Positions 47,748 to 57,021 of a stretch of 64,000 bases of DNA are shown one piece after another (the first letter of the stretch is position 1; the number at the start of each line of letters is the position of its first letter). The notes beneath the pieces are model-generated. The model ran no database searches, had not been told where the DNA came from, and saw nothing but the letters and a program-made list of their open reading frames with translations. The position numbers were made by a program, and so were the translations under genes. Where the stretch lies: assembly GCF_016862895.1 (NCBI RefSeq), contig NZ_BONV01000017.1:151502-215501 (forward strand). Direction: 5' to 3'. The stretch is from Planotetraspora kaengkrachanensis. Lineage in GTDB: Bacteria; Actinomycetota; Actinomycetes; Streptosporangiales; Streptosporangiaceae.

Positions 47748-50432
47748 ATGCTTCAAGGCCGGAACGACGATCAGCGCGTCATCGACGACCTGCTCGACGG
47801 CGCACGCGCGGGACGCAGCGGGGTCCTCGTCGTCTACGGCGATCCGGGTATCGGCAAGACCGCCCTCCTCGGATACGCCGCCGCGCGGGCCTCCGGGTTG
47901 CGCATCCTGCGCAGCACCGGTGTGGAGACCGAGGCGGAGCTGCCGTTCGCCGCACTGCACCAGTTGCTCCGGCCCGTGCTCGCCTCCGTCTCCGCGCTCC
48001 CCGAACCACAGGCCAACGCCTTGAAGGGGGCGCTCGGGCTCTCCGGGGCGGCCGGCGAGGACCGCTTCCTCATCGGCCTCGCGACGCTCTCCCTCCTGGC
48101 GGAGACGGCGGAACAAGGCCCGATCGTGTGTCTGGTGGACGATGCCCACTGGCTGGACCGGCCGTCGGCGGACGCCCTGCTGTTCGCGGCCAGGCGCCTT
48201 GACGCCGAGGGGATCGCGCTGGTCTTCGCCGCACGGGACGGCTTCCGGTCGCCAGGGCTGCCGTCGTCGCGTCTCGATCCGCTGGACGCCGAGGCGGCCG
48301 CCGCCCTCCTGTCGGAACGCGCGCCCGACCTGCCCGAGGGGTTCAGGGCACGGATCCTCGATGAGAGCGGCGGCAACCCCCTGGCCCTGATCGAGTTGCC
48401 TCGTACGGCCGACGCCCACAGCCCGCTCCCGCTGCCCGGCAGGATCCAGGAGGCGTACGGGGCACGCCTCGCCGGTCTTCCGCACGGTGCCCGGCTGATG
48501 ATCCTGCTCGCCGCGGCCGAGACCGCCGGCGACCTCGGCGTGCTGCTGCGTGCGGGGGCCGCGCTCGGCATCGGGGCCGAGGCGCTGGGCGTCGCGGAAC
48601 ATGCCGGTTTCCTCTCGCTCACCGGGGCCACGGTGAGCTTCGTCCATCCTCTGATGCGTGCCGCCGCCTTCCACTCGGGCACCTTCGACCAGCGTTTCGC
48701 CGTACACGGCGCGCTCGCCGAGGCGCTGGACGGCCAGGAAGATCAGCAGGCCTGGCACCTGGCCGCGGTGGCCCTCGGCCCGGACGAGCGGGCCGCCACC
48801 GCGCTGGAGAAGAGTGCGGAACGCGCCAGGGAGCGGAACGGTCACGCCGCTGCCGCGACCGCGCTGGAACGGGCCGCCGAGTTGACCGCCGACCGGTCCC
48901 TCCTGGCCGAACGGCTGACGGCGGCCGCCGTCGCGGCGGCCGACGCAGGATCACCCGAACGGGCACAGGGGCTCGCCGAGCGTGCCGGCCGATACGCGGA
49001 CGATCCACGATCAGTCGCCAGGCTCGCCGAGTTACGGGCCAGGGTCGCCTTCGAACGCGGCTCGGTCCACACCGCGCACGACCTCCTGGTGTGGGGGGCA
49101 CAGCAGGTCGCCGACCTGGATCCGGTGACCGCCGGCCTCATGCTGGTCGACGCGGGCCGCAACGCGTGGCAGCTCAGTGACCCCGAGCGCCTGGGAGAGG
49201 CCGCCGTACGGCTGCGCGCGCTGCGGCTGCGGCCGGAGGACGGCCTGGACACCGCCGTCAACGCGGTCGCCGCGGCGTCGGACTCGCTCAACCTGGGCCC
49301 GGCCGGAGCGCTGTCGGGCATGCGCCCGCTGGTGGAGGACGCCCGTCGGATCAGGCAGGGCTCGTACGGGTTGCGGATCAACGGCGCGTTCGTGGCCGGA
49401 CTCGTCGGCGACTTCGCCGCGCAGCGGGAGATCTCCGCCGGTGTCGTCGAGGAGTGCAGGACCGGGGGCGTGGCCGGCTTCCTGCCGGTCGCCTACGTCA
49501 CGCTCGCCTCCGCCGAGCTCTACCAGGGCCGGTTCAGGAGCGCGCTCGCCGACGCGTCCGAAGGGCTGCGCATCGCCACGGACATCGGTCAGCCTCACCG
49601 GACCGGATACCTGGAGGGCATCCTCGCCTGGGTGGCCGCGGTGGAAGGGGACGACGTCCGCTGCGCGGAGCTGGCCGGGCTGTGCGCCGAGCACTACGCC
49701 GCGACGGGGATCGCCAACGGCCTGGCCTGGGCGCAGTGGGCGGCGGCCATGCTCGATCTGAGCCGGGGACGCAACGTGGAGGCCGTGGACCGTCTCGACG
49801 ACGTGCTGGCCGGGCCGGTGCGCCACCAGATCCAGGCGGTACACTTCGCGGCCGACCAGGTCGAGGCGGCCGTCCGAGCCGGCAGTCCCGACCGTGCGAA
49901 GGAGCCCCTGGCGAGGTTCGCGGAGTGGGCTGCCGCCGCCCGGCGGGACTGGTCCGACGCGGTGCTGCTGCGTTGCCGAGCCCTGGTGGAGGGCGGCGAG
50001 GAACATTTCACGGCCGCCCTGCGCCTCCATGGGCCGGGCGAACGGCCCATGGAACGCGCGAGAACCGAGCTGCTGTACGGCGAATGGCTGCGCCGTGAGC
50101 GCCGTAAGCGGGAGGCCCGCGCCCACCTGCGGTCCGCTCTGGAGATCTTCCACCGGCTCGGCGCGCGCCCGTGGGCCGAGCGGGCGGGCGCCGAGTTGCG
50201 CGCCGCGGGCGAGGCCACGGCGCCGTCCGCCGCGCCCGACCGGCTCGCCGACCTGTCCCCGCAGGAACTGCAGATCGTACGGCTGGCCGTCACGGGCCTG
50301 ACCAACAAGGAGATCGGCGCCCGGCTCTTCGTCAGCCCGAAAACCGTGAGCTACCACCTGTACCGGGCCTTCCCCAAGCTCGGCGTCGCCTCCAGGATCG
50401 AGCTCGCGCGGCTGGACCTGGGCGAGTACTGA
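47748..50432 (+). CDS. LuxR-family LAL-type regulator (AAA ATPase plus HTH)
   Basis: An 894-residue regulator of the MalT/LAL class. The N-terminal AAA domain has Walker A GDPGIGKT (about 31-38) and Walker B IVCLVDDAHWLD. A long alpha-helical TPR-like region (about 330-800) precedes the C-terminal LuxR helix-turn-helix: LSPQELQIVRLAVTGLTNKE, then IGARLFVSPKTVSYHLYRAF (Pro/Ser-rich recognition helix). Such proteins are often activators of secondary-metabolite or transport genes and respond to ATP and a small inducer. It converges with the ABC exporter operon, which is a possible target. The stop codon region is duplicated in tandem. Confidence 0.93.
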   Translation: MLQGRNDDQRVIDDLLDGARAGRSGVLVVYGDPGIGKTALLGYAAARASGLRILRSTGVETEAELPFAALHQLLRPVLASVSALPEPQANALKGALGLSGAAGEDRFLIGLATLSLLAETAEQGPIVCLVDDAHWLDRPSADALLFAARRLDAEGIALVFAARDGFRSPGLPSSRLDPLDAEAAAALLSERAPDLPEGFRARILDESGGNPLALIELPRTADAHSPLPLPGRIQEAYGARLAGLPHGARLMILLAAAETAGDLGVLLRAGAALGIGAEALGVAEHAGFLSLTGATVSFVHPLMRAAAFHSGTFDQRFAVHGALAEALDGQEDQQAWHLAAVALGPDERAATALEKSAERARERNGHAAAATALERAAELTADRSLLAERLTAAAVAAADAGSPERAQGLAERAGRYADDPRSVARLAELRARVAFERGSVHTAHDLLVWGAQQVADLDPVTAGLMLVDAGRNAWQLSDPERLGEAAVRLRALRLRPEDGLDTAVNAVAAASDSLNLGPAGALSGMRPLVEDARRIRQGSYGLRINGAFVAGLVGDFAAQREISAGVVEECRTGGVAGFLPVAYVTLASAELYQGRFRSALADASEGLRIATDIGQPHRTGYLEGILAWVAAVEGDDVRCAELAGLCAEHYAATGIANGLAWAQWAAAMLDLSRGRNVEAVDRLDDVLAGPVRHQIQAVHFAADQVEAAVRAGSPDRAKEPLARFAEWAAAARRDWSDAVLLRCRALVEGGEEHFTAALRLHGPGERPMERARTELLYGEWLRRERRKREARAHLRSALEIFHRLGARPWAERAGAELRAAGEATAPSAAPDRLADLSPQELQIVRLAVTGLTNKEIGARLFVSPKTVSYHLYRAFPKLGVASRIELARLDLGEY

Positions 50433-50444
50433 GGCGAGTACTGA
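50421..50444 (+). repeat. Duplicated 12-bp unit over the LAL stop codon
   Basis: GGCGAGTACTGA, which encodes the last residues and stop of the LAL regulator, is repeated exactly once directly after the stop. A third partial copy (GGCG) follows. Confidence 0.8.
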
Positions 50445-50467
50445 GGCGTCTCCCAGGTCATGTCGGC

Positions 50468-52885
50468 CTAGATCAGGTCTCCCCGGGCGCGTGTCAGAAC
50501 GGGTGTGACCGACGCGAGCACGGCGAGGACGACGCATCCTCCCGTCACCGCGCCGACCGCCGGCCAGGGCAGGCTGATGGCGAGGGGCCCGGCGATCTGG
50601 ACCAGTGACACCCACAGACCGCCCAGACTGACCGCGGCCACGCCACCGGCCAGGATCACCCCGATGGTCACGACCAGCAACGCCTCTCCGATGACGTAGC
50701 GCACCACCTGGGCGCGCGTGGCGCCGAGTAGGCGCAGCGCCCCCCGTTCCGCCGCATGGTCGGACGCCGCCATCAGCAACGTGTTGACCAGCGCGATCGC
50801 GGTGTAGGCGAGGATGATGCCGAGGACCGCCAGCAGCCCGAGTCGGCTGGCTGAGCCGCGGCGGTCGCCGCCCTCATCCGCCCATCGCGCCTTGGTGAGC
50901 GCCCGTGCGTTGTGCCCCGCGGTGGCCTGCTCCAGCATCGCCTGAACGGTCGTCCGGGACGCGCCGGGCCGCAGCTTCACATAGGCCGTGGTCACGGGCG
51001 CGGAGAAGGCGTGCGCCGGTGTGATGTAGGAGTCCGCCTGCGCGCCGGCTCCGAGCAGTCCCACCACCGTGAGGGAGACCTCGCTGCCGTCCGCCTGCCA
51101 CAACTTCACCGTCTCACCGAGCCTCCGCTCCCACGTCTCGGAGACCACGATGGTGCCGTCGTTCAGGCCCGTGAGCGATCCCCCGGCCACCGGCGGGTCC
51201 AGCGTGGTCGCGAGCGTGGCCGGGTCGACGGCCTCGGTGGGCCGCCGGATGAGCGCGGTGGCACCCTCGAGGGTGTAGACGCTGGTGGGAGCCACGGGGG
51301 CGACGTCCACACCGGGGATCGCGCGAAGGCGCCGCACAAGCTGCCTGTCCAGGCCCGCCGCGCCGGTGGGGAGCACCACGTAGTCGGCCCGGACAGGTGC
51401 GGACTCCATGGCCGTCTTCGCGTCGTCCGTCATCGCGGCGGCGCCGAGCAGCGCGGCCGCCAGGCCCACGGCGATCAGCACGGGGGCCGCCGTCGCGGCG
51501 GTCTGCCGGGTGGAGGCGGCAGCGGCGGCGGGCACCAGGGTGCCGCCCGCGCCGCGCAGGCGCGCGAGCGGCCCGGCCAGCAGGCGGGTGACCGGTCGGA
51601 CCACGGCCGGGGCGAGCAGCCCGACACCGGCGACGAGAAGCATCACGATCGGCATGAACGACTTGTCGTTGGACGCCCCGGAGGGGTCGGCGACCGCCGT
51701 CACACCCATGCCGACCAGTGCGGCGCCGAACAGTCCGCCTCCCACGATCCACCGGCCCCAGGTCATCGCCCGTGCCTCGACGACCGTCTCACGCATCGCC
51801 TCGGCCGGGTGGACGCTCCCCGCCCTGCGGGCGGCCACCGCCACTCCCAGCATCGCGACCGCCACGCCGGTCGTGAACGCGACGACCGACGGCCAGACCG
51901 CGTGGCTCGGTGTCAGCCACGCGGGCGCCATCCCCGAAGCGGTCAGCCAGTCCAGGATCGGGCCGGAGGCGAAGGGCCCCGCCACCGCCCCCAGCGCCGA
52001 CGCGGCCACCGCCACGAAACCCGCCTCGCCGTACACCATGCGGCGCACCTGACGGCGGGTAGCGCCGACCGTGCGCAGCAGGGCGAACTCCCGCCGCCGC
52101 TGCGCCACCGCGAACGCGAACGTCGAGGAGACCACGAAGACGGCGATGAACACGGCGAACCCGGCCGCGATGCCGACGATCGTGGCGGCGTTGTTGCGGG
52201 CCCGCTCGTCGCCTTCGCGGGTGGGGTCCACTCGGGCACGATCATTCCCGGTGAGCACCACCGCCCTGTCCGCGACGGCGGCGCGCACCTCCTGGGCCGG
52301 CCGCCACAGGGCGAGCGCGTCGATCCGCGGCGAGAGCCGCGCGGCCCGGGCGTCGGTGAAGAACACCGTCGCCTGCGGTCCCGCGTCCGTGACCCCCACC
52401 ACCGTGTACGGCTCGGCGCCATCGGCGGTGACCACCTGGACCCGGTCCCCGACTCCGGCCCCGGCGCTCACCGCGATCTCCTGGTCGGCTGCGGGGGCCC
52501 GGCCGGCGAGGAGCCGCTGCGGCACCGTACGCGCGGCGGACCAGGGCCGTCCGACGGAGGCGGGGCCACCGGAGAGCCGGGCGGGGAAGACCCGGTCCAC
52601 GACCGCTCCGGGCAGGGTGGCGGCGAGGTCCGCGGGCACGCCGCGCGGCTCGGCCAGCGGCGCGCTCTGCGGCCCACGCCAGGTGTCGACGACGAGCCGG
52701 TCGTCGGCCACCACCACGACGGGCGCCGCCGCGTACCGCTGCGGGCCCCGGTCGGGCGACCCGACGGTCGTGTCCAGGACCTGGCCCATCGCGGCGATCA
52801 GCCCCGCGCCGAGCGCGAGGGCGACGAACGTGCCGACGAACGACGTGAGGCGGGTGCGCAGAGTGGTCAGCGCGATGGTCAGCAC
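50468..52885 (-). CDS. FtsX/MacB-like ABC transporter permease
   Basis: An 805-residue permease with two FtsX domains. An N-terminal TM (TSFVGTFVALALGAGLIAAM) is followed by a large extracytoplasmic domain (about 45-230), a TM group including AGFAVFIAVFVVSSTFAFAV with QRRREFALLRTVGATRRQVR, a second set of TM segments, another extracytoplasmic domain, and a final group with AERGALRLLGATRAQVVRYV. This duplicated layout is typical of actinobacterial exporters of lipids or peptides. GTG at 52885 overlaps the stop of the ATPase gene, so the pair forms one complex. Confidence 0.92.
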   Translation of the reverse strand: MLTIALTTLRTRLTSFVGTFVALALGAGLIAAMGQVLDTTVGSPDRGPQRYAAAPVVVVADDRLVVDTWRGPQSAPLAEPRGVPADLAATLPGAVVDRVFPARLSGGPASVGRPWSAARTVPQRLLAGRAPAADQEIAVSAGAGVGDRVQVVTADGAEPYTVVGVTDAGPQATVFFTDARAARLSPRIDALALWRPAQEVRAAVADRAVVLTGNDRARVDPTREGDERARNNAATIVGIAAGFAVFIAVFVVSSTFAFAVAQRRREFALLRTVGATRRQVRRMVYGEAGFVAVAASALGAVAGPFASGPILDWLTASGMAPAWLTPSHAVWPSVVAFTTGVAVAMLGVAVAARRAGSVHPAEAMRETVVEARAMTWGRWIVGGGLFGAALVGMGVTAVADPSGASNDKSFMPIVMLLVAGVGLLAPAVVRPVTRLLAGPLARLRGAGGTLVPAAAAASTRQTAATAAPVLIAVGLAAALLGAAAMTDDAKTAMESAPVRADYVVLPTGAAGLDRQLVRRLRAIPGVDVAPVAPTSVYTLEGATALIRRPTEAVDPATLATTLDPPVAGGSLTGLNDGTIVVSETWERRLGETVKLWQADGSEVSLTVVGLLGAGAQADSYITPAHAFSAPVTTAYVKLRPGASRTTVQAMLEQATAGHNARALTKARWADEGGDRRGSASRLGLLAVLGIILAYTAIALVNTLLMAASDHAAERGALRLLGATRAQVVRYVIGEALLVVTIGVILAGGVAAVSLGGLWVSLVQIAGPLAISLPWPAVGAVTGGCVVLAVLASVTPVLTRARGDLI

Positions 52886-53625
52886 GACTCCTCCAGGGCC
52901 AGCATCCGGGAGGCCACGACCTCAGCGGTCGGGTCGGCGAGTTCCCCGCAGATCCGGCCGTCGGCCAGGAACACCACACGGTCGGCGTACGCCGCGGCCG
53001 CGGGATCGTGGGTGACCATCACGACCGTCTGCGCGTGCCTGTCGACGAGGGAGCGCAGCAGTCGCAACACGTCGCGGCTGGTGTTGGTGTCCAGGGCGCC
53101 CGTCGGCTCGTCGCCGAACAGCACGGCGGGCCGGGTCACCAGCGCACGGGCGATGGCCACCCGCTGCTGTTGTCCGCCGGACAGTTCGGCCGGACGGTGG
53201 TCCGCCCGGTCCTCCAGCCCCACAGCGGCCAGACTGTGCCGGACCACGTCGTGATCGGGACGGCGCCCGGCGAGACGCATCGGCAGTCCCACGTTCTGCG
53301 CCGCCGTCAACGAGGGCAGGAGGTTGAACGCCTGGAACACGAACCCGATCCGGTTGCGCCGCAGCAGCGTCAGCTTCCGCTCGCTCAGCGACGTCAGGTC
53401 CGTGCCGCCGACCGTGACCCGGCCCGAGGACGCCTTGTCCAGTCCCGCGGCGCACTGCAGCAGCGTCGACTTGCCCGACCCGGACGGCCCCATCACGGCG
53501 GTGAAGGTGCCATGGCGGAAACCGATCGTCACGTCGTCGAGCGCGGTGACTCCGTGGGGATAGAGCTTGGTGACCGACACCAACTCCACCGCGGTGTCGA
53601 GGCCCTCCATGAGTTGCACAGCCAT
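52879..53625 (-). CDS. ABC transporter ATP-binding protein (LolD/MacB type)
   Basis: A 248-residue ATPase: Walker A GPSGSGKST, Q-loop FVFQAFNLLPSLTAAQNV, signature LSGGQQQRVAIARAL, Walker B VLFGDEPTGALD and H-loop VMVTHDP. It belongs to the MacB/LolD group and powers the permease encoded directly downstream. ATG at 53625 is preferred over 53610 because GGACGGACGGG precedes it. The divergent class A PBP gene lies 181 bases upstream; the shared spacer contains the dyad GTCCG-N8-CGGAC, a possible operator. Confidence 0.93.
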   Translation of the reverse strand: MAVQLMEGLDTAVELVSVTKLYPHGVTALDDVTIGFRHGTFTAVMGPSGSGKSTLLQCAAGLDKASSGRVTVGGTDLTSLSERKLTLLRRNRIGFVFQAFNLLPSLTAAQNVGLPMRLAGRRPDHDVVRHSLAAVGLEDRADHRPAELSGGQQQRVAIARALVTRPAVLFGDEPTGALDTNTSRDVLRLLRSLVDRHAQTVVMVTHDPAAAAYADRVVFLADGRICGELADPTAEVVASRMLALEESC

Positions 53626-53806
53626 CCCGTCCGTCCATGTCAGCGAGGTGCTCGGGACTGGAAAGCTACGGAGACGAATGTCCGTCCGGTATCGGACGAG
53701 TGACCAGTCGCGGTCCGGAAGTCGATCTCGATATGGCCGAATCTGATCCTGCTTTTCCGTTCCATGACAGCCACACGACTCACTTGGGGCTAATAACCTG
53801 GCGTGT

Positions 53807-56044
53807 ATGCCAACACGGGGGATATTTCGGACAGAGGTAGGTCGAGGCGTCGCGTTGCTCCTGGCACTCGGGGTCGCCGGGGGCGCCCTGGTGGCGGGGA
53901 TCTCGTTGCCGGCGGTGGGCGGCATCGGCGTCGGGATCGTGACCGCGTCGAACGACCTGGACATCAATCCGGCCGATCTCGTGGAACCTCCGCTGCCCGA
54001 GAAGTCGACCGTGGTGGACGCGAACGGTCACCAGATCGCCCAGTTCTACGACCAGTACCGGGTGAGCGTCTCGCTCGACCATGTGGCCGACGTCATGAAG
54101 ACGGCGATCATCTCGATCGAGGACTACCGCTACTACCAGCACGGGCCGATCGACATCGAGGGAACGGTCCGCGCCCTGTCGAAGAACGTGATCGCGGGTG
54201 GCGTGAGCCAGGGGGGCTCCAGCATCACCCAGCAGTACGTCAAGCAGGTGATGCTCAACAAGGCCACGACCAAGGAGGAGCAGGAGGAGGCCCTCCAGCC
54301 GAGCTACGGTCGCAAGCTCAGCGAACTCCGGTACGCGATGGGCATGGAGCGGAAGTACACCAAGGACCAGATCCTGGAGAAGTACCTCAACATCGCCTAC
54401 TTCGGCGCGGGGGCCAACGGGATCGAGGCCGCGGCCAAGCGGTTCTTCGGAGTGTCGGCGTCCAAGCTGAACCTGACCCAGGCGGCGACGCTGGCGGGAG
54501 CCGTACAGCAGCCCAACAGCACCGACCCCTCGGCCGGGAAGAAGAGCCAGGACCGGCTGCTGGCGCGGCGCAACACCGTGCTCGACCGGATGGCCGAGCT
54601 CAAGAAGATCACCCCGCAGCAGGCCGCGGCGGCCAAGAAGAAGCCGCTCGGGTACAAGGACACCCCGCTCCCCGGCGGATGCGAGTCCAGCAAGTACCCC
54701 TACTTCTGCATGTACGTGCGCGCCGACATCCTCACCAACCCCGCGTTCGCCGCCTTCGGCAAGACGGCCGACACCCGCGACCAGTTCCTCAAGCGCGGCG
54801 GCCTGACCATCAAGACCACGCTCGACCCGAAGATGCAGGCCGCGGCGGACAAGGCGATCAAGGACCGCGTCTACGCCACCGACAACCCGGTCGCGTCCGA
54901 AGCACTCGTCGAGCCGGGGACCGGCCAGATCAAGGCCATGGCCGCCAGCCGGAAGTACGGCACCAACAAGCGCAAGAAGCAGATCTCCTACAACGTGGTG
55001 GCCAACGTCGCCCACGGCGGCGGCACGGGCTTCCAGGCCGGATCGACCTTCAAGGTGTTCACGCTGCTCACCGCGCTCAAGCAGGGCTGGAAGCTCAATG
55101 ACGGGATCCAGAGCCCCGCGGGCTACACCGCGCCCGGCTACGCCGCCTTCAAGAACTGCAAGGGCGAGAGCATCGGCGACCCGACCCACACCGTCACCAA
55201 CGACGAGGGGTCGGGCGGGTTCAAGACCCTGCAGACCGGCACCTGGGAGTCGGTCAACACGTTCTTCGTGTCGCTTGAGCAGCGGGTCGGCCTGTGCAAC
55301 GTGGTCAAGACCGCCAAGTCGCTGGGCATCAAGCGCGCCGACGGCCAGCCGCTGCAGGAGTACGAGACCTTCACGCTCGGCATCAACGAGATGGACCCGG
55401 TGACCCTCGCCACCGCCTACGCGACCATCGGCGCGCGCGGCATGTACTGCCCGCCCCAGGCCGTCACCGCGATCACCGACCGCAACGGCAAGACCACGAC
55501 GTACAAGCCGAAGTGCAAGCGGGAACTGGACCCCGAGGTCGCCGACGCCGCCGCGAACATCCTCACGGGAGTCTTCGGCCCTTCGGGCACCATGAGCGCC
55601 GTCGGCGGCATCGGCCGCGACGCCGCCGGCAAGACCGGCACCAGTGACGACTCCTCGACCGCGTGGTTCGCCGGATTCACCCCCGACCTCGCCGGCGCGG
55701 TGAGCCTGGGCGACCCCCGCGGAGCGGCCACCCACAAGCTGAACAACGTGACCATCGGCGGCACCACGTACGGCTCGGTGTTCGGTGCGGACATCTCCGG
55801 CCGGATCTGGAAGTACACCATGATCGATGCCCTGAAGGGCATCAAGGCCACGGACTTCACCCCGGTGAACACCGCACGCTTCGGCGGCTGCGGCAACAGT
55901 TGCGCGCCCAGGAACGAGGAGCCGGAGCACGAGGGCGGTCCCGAGAATCCGGACGGCAAGCCCGGCGGTCCCGGCGGCGGTCCCGGCGGACCCAACGGCG
56001 GTCAGGCGACCGGCGGCCCCAAGACCGACGGCACCGCCGGCTGA
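53807..56044 (+). CDS. Class A penicillin-binding protein (bifunctional PBP1-type)
   Basis: A 745-residue bifunctional enzyme. A TM anchor (about 13-45) precedes the glycosyltransferase domain (about 65-255; catalytic Glu105 in SIEDYRYYQHGPIDIEGTVR, and GGSSITQQYVKQ). The transpeptidase domain (about 350-660) has S413-T-F-K416, S482-V-N484 and K609-T-G-T612. The C-terminal tail is Gly/Pro/Asn-rich with GGPG repeats. It polymerises and crosslinks peptidoglycan and is not part of the fha-pkn cluster. ATG at 53807 has no obvious ribosome binding site, so a leaderless mRNA is possible. A terminator follows. Confidence 0.95.
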   Translation: MPTRGIFRTEVGRGVALLLALGVAGGALVAGISLPAVGGIGVGIVTASNDLDINPADLVEPPLPEKSTVVDANGHQIAQFYDQYRVSVSLDHVADVMKTAIISIEDYRYYQHGPIDIEGTVRALSKNVIAGGVSQGGSSITQQYVKQVMLNKATTKEEQEEALQPSYGRKLSELRYAMGMERKYTKDQILEKYLNIAYFGAGANGIEAAAKRFFGVSASKLNLTQAATLAGAVQQPNSTDPSAGKKSQDRLLARRNTVLDRMAELKKITPQQAAAAKKKPLGYKDTPLPGGCESSKYPYFCMYVRADILTNPAFAAFGKTADTRDQFLKRGGLTIKTTLDPKMQAAADKAIKDRVYATDNPVASEALVEPGTGQIKAMAASRKYGTNKRKKQISYNVVANVAHGGGTGFQAGSTFKVFTLLTALKQGWKLNDGIQSPAGYTAPGYAAFKNCKGESIGDPTHTVTNDEGSGGFKTLQTGTWESVNTFFVSLEQRVGLCNVVKTAKSLGIKRADGQPLQEYETFTLGINEMDPVTLATAYATIGARGMYCPPQAVTAITDRNGKTTTYKPKCKRELDPEVADAAANILTGVFGPSGTMSAVGGIGRDAAGKTGTSDDSSTAWFAGFTPDLAGAVSLGDPRGAATHKLNNVTIGGTTYGSVFGADISGRIWKYTMIDALKGIKATDFTPVNTARFGGCGNSCAPRNEEPEHEGGPENPDGKPGGPGGGPGGPNGGQATGGPKTDGTAG

Positions 56045-56063
56045 CACGACGGAGCGGTGAAAA

Positions 56064-56094
56064 GGAGGGCGGGCGTCGACGACGCCCGCCCTCC
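56064..56094 (+). terminator. Intrinsic terminator of the class A PBP gene
   Basis: A perfect 14-bp stem, GGAGGGCGGGCGTC and its complement, with a three-base loop, followed by GTGTTTT. It begins 20 bases after the stop codon. Confidence 0.85.
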
Positions 56095-56141
56095 GTGTTT
56101 TCCGTGTCTCCGTGTTTTCCGTGTCTCCGTGTTTTCCGTGG
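56091..56141. repeat. Three 17-bp tandem repeats (CTCCGTGTTTTCCGTGT)
   Basis: Two exact copies and one with a terminal change overlap the 3' arm of the PBP terminator. Further decayed copies (TTTTCCGTGT) continue to 56160. On the minus strand the array reads as ACGGAAAACACGGAGAC units. It is pyrimidine-rich on this strand and non-coding in position. Confidence 0.85.
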
Positions 56142-56164
56142 TTCCTCTCGTTTTCCGTGTCCTC

Positions 56165-56197
56165 TTCCGTACGGCTTCCGTACGGCTTCCGTACGGC
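56165..56197. repeat. Three 11-bp tandem repeats (TTCCGTACGGC)
   Basis: Three exact head-to-tail copies, each containing the palindrome CCGTACGG. They follow the 17-bp array in the 303-base gap before the next gene. Apart from these repeats and the terminator the gap shows nothing definite. Confidence 0.85.
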
Positions 56198-56347
56198 GAC
56201 TCCCGCGTACGGGGGACCCCACCGATGCGCGGGAGACGGACCCCCCTCCTGAGAGGGAGCGGCGAAATGGCTCTCTTCGGCGATGCCCTTTGAGCTGGAG
56301 AAATCCACCATTGAGGCGTTAAGGAAACCGCTGAGGGAGTCCCCAGA

Positions 56348-56932
56348 ATGAACCCCAGAATCGCGTTCGTCGCAGCACCCCTGCTCACCATGGCCTACGG
56401 AGTGATCCGGATTCTCGACGGGCTGGACGGCAGCCGGGGCCCCGGCCTCGCCTGGACCACCGGTCACCTCGCCTTCCTGGGCGCCCTGACCATGTTCGTC
56501 GTGACCTTCGTGCACATGCGTCGGATGGCTGGAAGCAACACCTTGTCCACAGTGAGCGCCACGATCGGGATCGTCGGCATCCTGTCGCTCAGCGCACAGT
56601 TCGTCATCGACATGATCGTCGGCTTCCTCTCGGCCGACCACGCCGCCATGGGCGTCCATTTCGAACGCATCCAAGCCGTTCCCGGCGTCCTGTTCGCGGT
56701 CTACACCGTCGTCCCGGTCTTCTTCTTCATCGGCCAGTTCGCGCTCGCCACCCAGCTCGCCGTCCAGCGTCGCGTCAAGGCCTGGACGTCGGTCCTGGTC
56801 CTGCTCGACTGCGTCGTGCCGAACCTCGACAAGGACCTCATGCCGCTCGGCGCCCTCTTCCTGCTCGTCGCGTTCATCCCGCTCGCCGGCCTGGTCTCCC
56901 GCACCGCCGGGCCCGCTCCCGTCGCCGCGTGA
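56348..56932 (+). CDS. Multi-pass membrane protein of unknown function
   Basis: A 194-residue protein with about six TM helices, the first being AFVAAPLLTMAYGVIRILDG, followed by HLAFLGALTMFVVTFVHMRR, VGILSLSAQFVIDMIVGFLS and FAVYTVVPVFFFIGQFALAT. It has no enzyme motifs. ATG at 56348 follows GAGGGAG. It precedes a sensor kinase/response regulator pair, from which it is separated by a hairpin terminator, so co-transcription is not certain. No family was recognised. Confidence 0.75.
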   Translation: MNPRIAFVAAPLLTMAYGVIRILDGLDGSRGPGLAWTTGHLAFLGALTMFVVTFVHMRRMAGSNTLSTVSATIGIVGILSLSAQFVIDMIVGFLSADHAAMGVHFERIQAVPGVLFAVYTVVPVFFFIGQFALATQLAVQRRVKAWTSVLVLLDCVVPNLDKDLMPLGALFLLVAFIPLAGLVSRTAGPAPVAA

Positions 56933-56944
56933 CGAACACCTTTT

Positions 56945-56968
56945 GGGCGGCCCGTCCCCGGGCCGCCC
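56945..56968 (+). terminator. Hairpin terminator after the membrane protein gene
   Basis: GGGCGGCCCG and CGGGCCGCCC form a 10-bp stem with a four-base loop, 12 bases after the stop codon. A short GTTTT lies further downstream. Confidence 0.6.
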
Positions 56969-57021
56969 CGTCGGCGTTTTCGCCGGCTCCGCGTACTGAA
57001 TGGTCCGGAAGAGGGGGAAAA

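Noticed and set aside
47748..53625. A biosynthetic gene cluster around the LAL regulator and ABC exporter
   Set aside because: No PKS, NRPS, terpene, RiPP-modifying or other biosynthetic core gene lies nearby. The regulator and exporter alone are not enough.
56091..56197. CRISPR array
   Set aside because: The units are direct tandem repeats without unique spacers, and no cas genes are near.
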